This document shows positions 56,991 to 64,000 of a stretch of 64,000 bases of DNA, in pieces (positions within the stretch are counted from its first letter, which is position 1; each line of letters begins with the position of its first letter). Both the position numbers and the translations under genes were made by a program. Under the pieces are notes generated by a model, which was given only the letters and a program-made list of their open reading frames with translations, made no database searches and was not told the origin of the DNA. This DNA is from Mytilus edulis (lineage: Eukaryota > Mollusca > Bivalvia > Mytilida > Mytilidae): contig NC_092349.1 of assembly GCF_963676685.1 (NCBI RefSeq), positions 82,472,604 through 82,536,603 of the forward strand, written 5' to 3'.

Positions 56991-58418
56991 TTATCGTATT
57001 TTATTCACTTCATGTTTTACCAAATTTATGTTTGCTGAATTTGTTAGCTTGCTATCAAACTGAAAAATGGATTCAAAATGGTACGCCCATGCTTCGCATA
57101 TTTCACTTTCGTTTGTATGAGTTATTCCATTTAAATTTAGTTCACGACAAAAAGTTTTCTGTTTACGTCTGCTTTTTAAGACCGACCATACATATCTTTG
57201 ATCATTTTCGATAGACTCTACCATTCTGTTGGCAATGTTCATAATATGTTCGTTGTAAGCTTTATCCATTTCATTTCTGAAAGTCCGTTTTGCATGTTTG
57301 TAATCAGTAAAGAACTGATCGCTTCTATCGTGAACTTTTCCGTTCAGTATCCATAAACTGCGCTTATTTAGCATTGTTTTGTGTGATAGATCTACGACTT
57401 TCGTCCAATAAGGCTTTATATGTTTCACAAATTGCTTATGTGGGAGTGTTTCTTTGTCAGCTTTTTGAACAGCAACTATAATAGTCTTATAGTAGAGCTC
57501 GATATCTTCATTGGTCGCTGGTAGTGACGGCATTTGAACAGACCATAAAAATTGTGAGACTGCAAATGAATAGTCATTAACTGAATTCATTTCTAACGCT
57601 TTGGTCCACGATACTTTGTCAGCCATAACACTTTCGTATAAGTTGTCACTATCAGCACGACATTGTTCGATTAGTAAAGTACACGCGATAGGCTTGTGAT
57701 CAGAAACGTTAAATATGCTTTCGTCTGGGACAAACACATTGTAAATATCTCGTGTATTTTCGTTATTTGTGACTATGTGATCTATCACTGTTTTAGGACC
57801 ATCCTCATAAGATTGAAATGTACATACCGGACCTTTGGCAAAGTCCTGAACATGTAATGATATACTGTTATTGTCAATAAGGAGACTTTCAAGACGTTGA
57901 CTACGACGATCTTGAGTAAACGAATATCGGGGTCCACCAATCTTGCAATTGAAATCACCAAGAATATACACCGTCCCGTGGTTCGAATACGATTTGTATG
58001 TGTCCATTAAGTATTCAAGTTCATTAACGAATGCTTCGTTGGGTTGTGTAATTGCTGGTAAGTATATAGACAGAAAAAATATACTAGGTAAATTAGGAAG
58101 TTTAAGTTCGATACCACATATCCTATTGCTATCAATTACTAATTCTGTGACATACGGAGATAAAGTTTTAGAGACCATAATCGCAACACCTCCACGGGCG
58201 CTATAACTGTATTTTTCAGGGCAGTGTTCATCGGCGCATTTTCCAAATACTAAATAGTTTTGTTTATCGATTGAATTAAGGAAGTGGAATTGTGATTTTC
58301 TAAGCCAGTGTTCAGATAAACAAATAATATCAATCTTATTATCATTTAAGAATTCTAGTAGATATGGTACTGCGGACATTATTCCGCGACAGTTCCAACA
58401 TGCTATGTTTAAAGACAT
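56991..58418 (-). CDS. LINE ORF2, AP-type endonuclease part, ended by a premature stop
   Basis: 475 codons from the ATG at 58418. The endonuclease keeps every catalytic box: A-C-W-N-C-R-G, L-S-E-H-W, L-G-D-F-N, T-V-I-D-H-I-V and S-D-H-K-P-I. It nicks target DNA in intact relatives. The frame ends K-I-R-stop at 56991 and resumes at once in the same frame with T-Q-K-E-I-K-A-P-I-N. One base change thus splits a 1149-residue polyprotein. The ATG directly follows ORF1's stop (TAAATG). Confidence 0.9.
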   Translation of the reverse strand: MSLNIACWNCRGIMSAVPYLLEFLNDNKIDIICLSEHWLRKSQFHFLNSIDKQNYLVFGKCADEHCPEKYSYSARGGVAIMVSKTLSPYVTELVIDSNRICGIELKLPNLPSIFFLSIYLPAITQPNEAFVNELEYLMDTYKSYSNHGTVYILGDFNCKIGGPRYSFTQDRRSQRLESLLIDNNSISLHVQDFAKGPVCTFQSYEDGPKTVIDHIVTNNENTRDIYNVFVPDESIFNVSDHKPIACTLLIEQCRADSDNLYESVMADKVSWTKALEMNSVNDYSFAVSQFLWSVQMPSLPATNEDIELYYKTIIVAVQKADKETLPHKQFVKHIKPYWTKVVDLSHKTMLNKRSLWILNGKVHDRSDQFFTDYKHAKRTFRNEMDKAYNEHIMNIANRMVESIENDQRYVWSVLKSRRKQKTFCRELNLNGITHTNESEICEAWAYHFESIFQFDSKLTNSANINLVKHEVNKIR

Positions 58419-60284
58419 TTATGGATGTTCGGTCTTTGTAGATAGAAAAACTGACCATGGAAGCCATTCTTTTAGAAAAATGCCTTCAGGCCAAAAAGAC
58501 GGATCCCGTATTAAGGTTTCACATTGAGCATCGATATTAAGTTGTGCAGAAGCTGTTCGTCGATTTTGTTTATCAAAATATCTTAAATGTGTTACATTAA
58601 CACCTCTTGCAGCGAGATATTCACGCATAGATTCTTCACATGAATTGTGTTTGTCGATACCACCTACGTAGAATCTGGATACACGGTGTCTTGTTTTTTT
58701 AACAAATCCACGAAAATTGTCAACGGTTGTGGGATTACACATGGAAGTTGGAAAATGCACTTGTATATTTGTATTTTGTTCATTTCCAGTTATATTGTTG
58801 TTGGTGTTCTTGATTTTATTTGCTATTGAAGTAGACGAAGCTGGATTAACAATATTACTTTGTGCATGTATGTCTTTGACTAAAACGGACAGATTCGTAA
58901 CATCAGAGGATCTGACGTGTTTTGTGTGTGAGTCAACTAGAGAATTGGAATGTTCATTAATGGAATTCCTTTGAATTGGCTCTTTGGACTGACTCAAATC
59001 GGATTCGATCACATTGCAATTTTCTAATGCTTCAGCCGAAGCTTTAACTTGTTCAGATTTAGATTTTAGAATGTCTGCGTACGATTTTGTAGACTTGTCA
59101 AGGACTTTGACATCTTTCTCGGTGTTTATGATACGCTTTCGCAAATCACTAATTGACTTCGCATGAGAACAACAATCAATATTTACTTTTTTGAGTTCAT
59201 CGTCAAATTCTTTCAGTTTATCACTCATGATGTTTGTCTTTGTTTTCAGACTTACAACGCCTTGCGCTCTTGTATCACTTAGCTGGTTAATTCTACATGA
59301 CTCAGATTTCACGCTTGAACGTAGTTCATTAACGTCTAGTTTTACTGTTTTAAAGTCGTTTTTTATTTTGTTTACATCTGTTGTTAACTGTTGAATGCTG
59401 TTTTCGTATTCATCCAGTTTGTTTCGGAAAGTTCCTGAACTTTTTTCAATTGCTAATTTATTTGATTTGCATGTCATTTCCGCTTCATGTGTAACGACAC
59501 TCATGTTGTTTACTGTTTTAGCTAAGTTTTCGTTGTTTTCTCGTAAGGATGAAATTTGATTCTGAAAGTTCCGTAACCGGTCATTGTTTTTCTGGTTAGC
59601 GTTGACCAGTTGCTTGTTTTCTCGTACTAATACAGATACTGTTTTATTAAGATATTCGATTTCCTGAGTGTAGTCGCCTTTCAATGTATTAATTTCTCTT
59701 TCTATGCGCACGAGAGACTCTTTCAGACACAAGTTCTGAGAAAATTCGCTGGAATGTGTTTGGTTATTTTCATCTGCTGTAGACATTTTTCGGGCACTTT
59801 GCGTATGCGAACGAGTATTAAGTGTTAATCTTAAATCTTCCGTATATTCTCCGAGTGATGCTAAATAAAGCGCATAGCAATCGCTACCAAGTTTGTTTTC
59901 AACTGATTCACCGTTTGGTTTTCTAGGACAAAGACGCTTTTTAAGAGTTGCATTCAGATATGGAAAGTTATGTTGACATTTTGCAATTTCCAGAAGTGCG
60001 TAGCGAATGTCGTCAATTTCACAGTGAGCGTTTTGGCATTTATCAATTAATTTAGACACAAAGCTGTCTTTAGGTAAAGATAAAAGTTCTTCTTGGATAA
60101 ATTTTATTATCGATTCTGTTATGCTTGTATCGTTGCTTATGTTGCTTGTGTTGGAAGGAACATCTATTGTAATGTTAGTTTGTCTTTGTGACGAAAGAAG
60201 ATCATCAAAAGGATCAAATTGGCTATCTATAAAACTCGAGTGAACAAGTAAATCGCTAGGTCTAAGTTCCGTTAGATTGTTCAT
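58419..60284 (-). CDS. LINE ORF1, coiled-coil nucleic-acid-binding protein
   Basis: 621 codons, uninterrupted. Residues about 180-410 are heptad-rich coiled coil, expected to trimerise or oligomerise the protein. The C-terminal about 90 residues (R-F-Y-V-G-G-I-D, L-R-Y-F-D-K, D-P-S-F-W-P-E-G-I-F) look like an RRM-type domain as in many LINE ORF1 proteins. No CCHC knuckle or PHD finger was found. ORF1 products bind the element's RNA. The stop overlaps nothing but touches ORF2's ATG. Confidence 0.85.
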   Translation of the reverse strand: MNNLTELRPSDLLVHSSFIDSQFDPFDDLLSSQRQTNITIDVPSNTSNISNDTSITESIIKFIQEELLSLPKDSFVSKLIDKCQNAHCEIDDIRYALLEIAKCQHNFPYLNATLKKRLCPRKPNGESVENKLGSDCYALYLASLGEYTEDLRLTLNTRSHTQSARKMSTADENNQTHSSEFSQNLCLKESLVRIEREINTLKGDYTQEIEYLNKTVSVLVRENKQLVNANQKNNDRLRNFQNQISSLRENNENLAKTVNNMSVVTHEAEMTCKSNKLAIEKSSGTFRNKLDEYENSIQQLTTDVNKIKNDFKTVKLDVNELRSSVKSESCRINQLSDTRAQGVVSLKTKTNIMSDKLKEFDDELKKVNIDCCSHAKSISDLRKRIINTEKDVKVLDKSTKSYADILKSKSEQVKASAEALENCNVIESDLSQSKEPIQRNSINEHSNSLVDSHTKHVRSSDVTNLSVLVKDIHAQSNIVNPASSTSIANKIKNTNNNITGNEQNTNIQVHFPTSMCNPTTVDNFRGFVKKTRHRVSRFYVGGIDKHNSCEESMREYLAARGVNVTHLRYFDKQNRRTASAQLNIDAQCETLIRDPSFWPEGIFLKEWLPWSVFLSTKTEHP

Positions 60285-60535
60285 GATATATTATATATGT
60301 TGTGAATCGCTGAAAACAGTTCACAGTGATCTGATTTTGAAAATCAATACAGTCATGTTTATGAAGTAATATCTGTAAATGTATTTAAATTCTTTTTTAT
60401 CAATATGGTGTTGTTGAAAGTATGGAATGATCTCACCAAATTCTTGATCTTTGAAGATGTATGAAAACTGTCCTATTCTAGAATAATAACAAGAGCACAT
60501 TAACAGCACGTCCTTCACTAAAGGGACTGGTTTGT

Positions 60536-60763
60536 GACGGCTGCAGTGCAGGCGATTTGGTGTCACGATATCACAGTAGCATGGGTTCGAATCCCGGCGA
60601 GGGAAGAACCAAAAATTTGCGAAAGCAAATTTACAGATCTAACATTGTTGGGTTGATGTTTAGACGAGTTGTATATACATTATGTACACAGCCATGTATC
60701 ACCATCATTGATGGCGATCCGATGGATACATCTGTTGTAGAGTTGTCATTGACTCAGACGTAC
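60536..60763 (+). mobile_element. tRNA-derived SINE, copy 1 (5'-truncated)
   Basis: It begins inside the tRNA-like head, after the A box. The B box GGTTCGAATCC is at 60584-60594. The body (GCGAAAGCAAATTTACAGAT, GTTGGGTTGATGTTTAGACG) is identical to copy 2 except for one base in about 227 (GTTGTCATTGAC versus GTTGTCACTGAC). Confidence 0.75.
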
Positions 60764-60948
60764 TTATAAATATAATTATTTTCTGTGACTGTATATTACA
60801 TTAATTTGTAGGATCCTTTACTATAGATAATTTAGCTGATCTGTAACAATAACATCTTCATGCCTTATATATCATGTACTGTAGTACGCCGCTAGATTAA
60901 AACTGACGAGGAAAGGTAACACACGGCCATCGAAAGCTCTTTTAGTGA

Positions 60949-61227
60949 GAGCCCAGGTGGTCGTGTGGTCTAGCGGGACGGCTGCAGTGCAGGCGATTTG
61001 GTGTCACGATATCACAGTAGCATGGGTTCGAATCCCGGCGAGGGAAGAACCAAAAATTTGCGAAAGCAAATTTACAGATCTAACATTGTTGGGTTGATGT
61101 TTAGACGAGTTGTATATACATTATGTACACAGCCATGTATCACCATCATTGATGGCGATCCGATGGATACATCTGTTGTAGAGTTGTCACTGACTCAGAC
61201 GTATATATATATATATATATATATAAA
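60949..61227 (+). mobile_element. tRNA-derived SINE, copy 2 (full length)
   Basis: A box TGGTCTAGCGG at 60966-60976 and B box GGTTCGAATCC at 61025-61035 form an internal pol III promoter. After the head comes a conserved body and a (TA)n tail at about 61202-61226. The body may be one of the deeply conserved SINE domains described in molluscs; I cannot say which. The 70-79 codon frames in both copies are by-products. Confidence 0.75.
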
Positions 61228-61382
61228 TAAGCAGTGAATGGGGTTGTTTAATTTGATAGATGCTTTTGTGCTTTTTAGTTAAATATTTGTGTGTTTTTTT
61301 CTAATTGAGATTGTGACACATTGATGACTGCTGTACACCTTTTTTTTGACAATTTTACCTATTGTGTCTGTTTTGTTGTAAA

Positions 61383-61615
61383 TATAATGGAATTTAATAC
61401 GACTGTCATACAAGTGAGCGGTTAACCGCTATAAAACCAGGTTCAATCAATCATTTTCTACAGTTGAAAATGCCTGTACCAAGTCAGGAATATCACAGTT
61501 GTTGTCCATTCGTTTAATGTGTTTTATCATTTGATTTTGCCATTTGACTAGGGACTTTCCGTTTTGAATTTTCCTCGGAGTTCTGTATTTTCGTGATTTT
61601 ACTTTTTATTATATA
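61383..61615 (+). repeat. Dispersed repeat, copy 1
   Basis: GACTGTCATACAAGTGAGCG, CTATAAAACCAGGTTCAATC, AATGCCTGTACCAAGTCAGG and TTTTCCTCGGAGTTCTGTAT, repeated in the same order and orientation at 62487-62699. Confidence 0.75.
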
Positions 61616-62486
61616 ATATAATTTAAAGAAGAGAAATCATGACTGTAAATGAAGACTAACATACGCTACCTTAACGTATCCAATGCTTCCAAAGACGTGT
61701 TCCACGTCAGAAATAATTGTTATCACTTTAAACCTAATAATCTAAACAGCTTCTGGGCGATTGAAAGACCACAAATCAAAACTTCAGAAGAACCACACGA
61801 TATGAAGTTGAACATGTACTGGATACAGATATGATACAAAATCTATAAGATTCGTTTATGTGTACTTTGGGAAGCTTATACAAATTGCAAACCTTGCGCT
61901 GTCCAGTTGTTGTTGATGCATGTTCATTTACGACCTTTTCTTCAGTAAAAGTTAGGATATACCGTGACGACGCGTACTGGTATATGTGTGATCTCAGTTT
62001 TGGGTAATTCACTCAGTTTGTAATTAGGTAAACGACCAAACCAGCACAAGGAGCTGGTAAAGTGGTTGTATGAAAATTGCACTTGTCTCAGAATATATTT
62101 AAATATTAAGGTATATAGGAATATTTTTTTCTGACACAAGTGCCTGTGGATATATATAAGAAAATTCAATTTAGAAAACTTATTTAAAATTCGTAATTGC
62201 AAATAATCATATATAAATTAGATCATATATTTTTTTAGACATAACTGATTGAAATAAAAAATAAAAAAGAATGTCCGAATCATACGTCTGACATATACTT
62301 AGATACTCAAATATTAAAATTCCTATAGAAACGAATCGATAGCATAACATTTCAAAAGAAGAAAGATACACATTTTTATGTCATGATAATTACATTGGTA
62401 ATCCGTTTCATTATTTATTCAATGTGTAATAATGATGATGTTACAAGATTAAGAAATAATTCCAATTACAAAAAAACCTGAAACGT
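61616..62486. other. No gene seen
   Basis: AT-rich; short frames only. Confidence 0.3.
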
Positions 62487-62699
62487 ATACTGTCATTCAA
62501 GTGAGAGGTTTAGCTAGCCATAAAAACAGGTTCAATCCACAATTTTCTACATAAGAAAATGCCTGTACCAAGTCAGGAATATGACAGTTGTCATCCATTC
62601 GTTTGATGTGTTTGAGCTTTTGATTTTGCCTTTTGATAAGGGACTTTCCTTTTTGAATTTTCCTCGGAGTTCAGAATTTTTGTGATTTTACTTTTTATT
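62487..62699 (+). repeat. Dispersed repeat, copy 2
   Basis: Same blocks as copy 1: ACTGTCATTCAAGTGAGAGG, AATGCCTGTACCAAGTCAGG and TTTTCCTCGGAGTTCAGAAT. Confidence 0.75.
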
Positions 62700-63530
62700 T
62701 GTCTCTGTGTGTACTAGATTACTATTTCGTTTAAACTTAGAGATGATAAGATGAAACGTCTGGTGTCTCTATGTAATATAAAAGTCTTGAATAATTTAGC
62801 AATTTATAAAATATCACTATATAAATTGTATAATTATACATTTATAGTGAATATAATAAATTATCAATGAATTAGAGGAGTTTTATTAAATGCCAGGAAT
62901 AATGCTAAAAGAGAACAAAGAAAAATAAGATTAATGATTTTCGAAAAATGTTGAGAATAATTTTATTTCATTTTCAATGAAACCCAGACGTCTGGTTGTC
63001 AGTGTTATTTCATTTGTAAATTAAATTCGTATTAAACTACGAGTAGTACAAACACATGTCCAATAAGTGCGATGGATCATTCCTATTAATTACCCATACT
63101 TCACGTCTTTCTGTTGTCTCCTCAACATTTCCATTCGTAAATGTATTTCGAGTTATACTCCAGAAAAATGTCTTCGTGATTTTTTTCTAATTAGACTTTC
63201 TAAACAGGCGGAAAGTCCAAATATAAGACCATGTAAACGTAACCAAATACTTGTGTAGGATTGTTTAATTAAACTCTGCTATCTTCACGACGTAAATATT
63301 TTCAGTTTGGGAAAACGAGAGATAACTAAAAATACTAAAAAAATCGACTACGCAGTTTTGATTAATATTTTAAAACAACTAATTAGTTTGTAAAAATAGT
63401 GGGCATCATCAAATCATATTAATCATTGGTATACTTATATAACCTAATGCTATCGGAGTTCCAATAGATAACGAAATCCGAGAGGTGATACGTTCACCTG
63501 TTGTAATCTCACGAAACGAAAATAAACCCG
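62700..63530. other. Upstream region of the plus-strand exon
   Basis: AT-rich; no frame with support. It should hold the promoter of the secreted-protein gene. Confidence 0.25.
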
Positions 63531-63705
63531 ATGGCGGTGTTTTATTTCCTTGTGGTGACCATTCTACCCGCGCTTGTTGTATCTTTACCAACCACAGACC
63601 TATTGAAGGAGACATTGTCAACGGTAGACCGGGCTTTGACATTTTTTAGTTCAGATTATAGTAGCATCAATGTGGACGGATTATTTGGACTAAGAATCGG
63701 ACAGG
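63531..63705 (+). CDS. First exon of a secreted protein (signal peptide), continues beyond the window
   Basis: The ATG at 63531 opens M-A-V-F-Y-F-L-V-V-T-I-L-P-A-L-V-V-S-L-P, a clear signal peptide with cleavage expected near residue 18-20. The mature part starts T-T-D-L-L-K-E-T-L-S and ends G-L-R-I-G-Q at the strong donor G|GTGAGT, phase 1. Phrases V-D-R-A-L-T-F-F and N-V-D-G-L-F-G-L-R feel conserved, but I do not recognise the family. No second exon follows before the window ends at 64000. It is the only well-supported plus-strand host exon here. Confidence 0.6.
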
Positions 63706-64000
63706 GTGAGTGTCAATATTTATCGTAGTTATTGTTTAAATAAGCAAATCTAAGTGAATTGTATTGCATTATAATACAACGTCAATGAGTTAGTTTACCA
63801 GTCATATTTTTATTCATATTCTGAAATTATAAAGTCAATTGCAAAAGAGATAGAATTAAATTAAAACGAACGGTCTTTATATCAATATTTATCCGTTATT
63901 GTATTAATAAGCCAATCTAGGTAAACGTATGCCTTAATATTACGCCAATGAGTTAGTATACCCCCTATTGTTATTCATATTATAAAGTCAATTGCAAAAG

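Larger units (their letters stand above)
54803..60300 (-). mobile_element. Nearly full-length two-ORF LINE
   Basis: ORF1 (60284-58419) and ORF2 (58418-54966) are followed by about 150 bases of 3' UTR, an AATAAA at about 54822-54827 and a (TA)n tail at about 54805-54816. The 5' limit is not resolved; I found no target duplication. Apart from one nonsense codon both frames are intact over 5.3 kb, so the insertion is young. Confidence 0.85.

Noticed and set aside
60949-61040. A functional tRNA gene
   Set aside because: A and B boxes are present, but no complete acceptor stem closes, and the sequence runs on into a conserved SINE body and TA tail, in two copies.
63409-63642. 77-codon minus-strand frame
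   Set aside because: Antisense of the signal-peptide exon, with no supporting features.

Overview
The window is AT-rich invertebrate nuclear DNA with short exons, GT-AG introns and a very heavy load of decayed and nested mobile elements. Several dispersed repeats are ones I know from marine mussels: tails ending in TTGGCAATCATACCACATC, a reverse-transcriptase element with an EQDLLT..EH tail, and repeats with the hammerhead core CTGATGAG. I therefore read it as a bivalve mollusc, most likely Mytilus or a close relative. This comes from recall of the repeats, not from a search.

Two protein-coding loci, both on the minus strand, can be rebuilt from splice-site phase. The first (15365 down to 4977, with a likely 5' leader exon near 18943) starts with a THAP zinc-finger exon. 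It continues through an acidic linker and a segment that resembles the non-HECT part of G2E3-like proteins, including a C-C-H-C finger. It may run on into a BTB/POZ exon with an acidic, SUMO-motif-rich tail. All seven exons fit one 854-residue frame, but the THAP-to-BTB join rests on one alternative donor and one 56-base exon. The second locus (49157 down to 36910) is a BTB zinc-finger protein in seven coding exons, 861 residues, with ten C2H2-type fingers; two fingers are completed only across splice junctions. Its sixth exon has seeded an 82-bp tandem array of eight finger-like copies in the next intron.

At the right edge (63531) is the first exon of a secreted protein on the plus strand. 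A possible plus-strand first exon at 19036 lies head-to-head with the putative THAP leader exon.

Everything else is repeat. From the left: three decayed tandem copies of a reverse-transcriptase element (1-1960); hairpin-ended tandem-repeat elements (2225-2930, 8020-9130, 29926-31503, 44925-46239); foldback elements and MITEs (6468, 13137, 14715, 16669, 17331, 17657, 27637, 46765, 51335, 52620); a 5'-truncated LINE with perfect target duplications (13646-14657) inside an intron; a 70-bp satellite with higher-order structure (24395-27440); a 104-bp satellite apparently derived from the reverse-transcriptase element's tail (27815-29680); a decayed hammerhead ribozyme (32307-32350); and two copies of a TIR element, each disrupted by a different nested element (33765-35945, 37442-40846). 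A nearly complete two-ORF LINE (about 54805-60300, minus strand) has one nonsense codon in ORF2. Two near-identical tRNA-derived SINE copies follow (60536 and about 60949).
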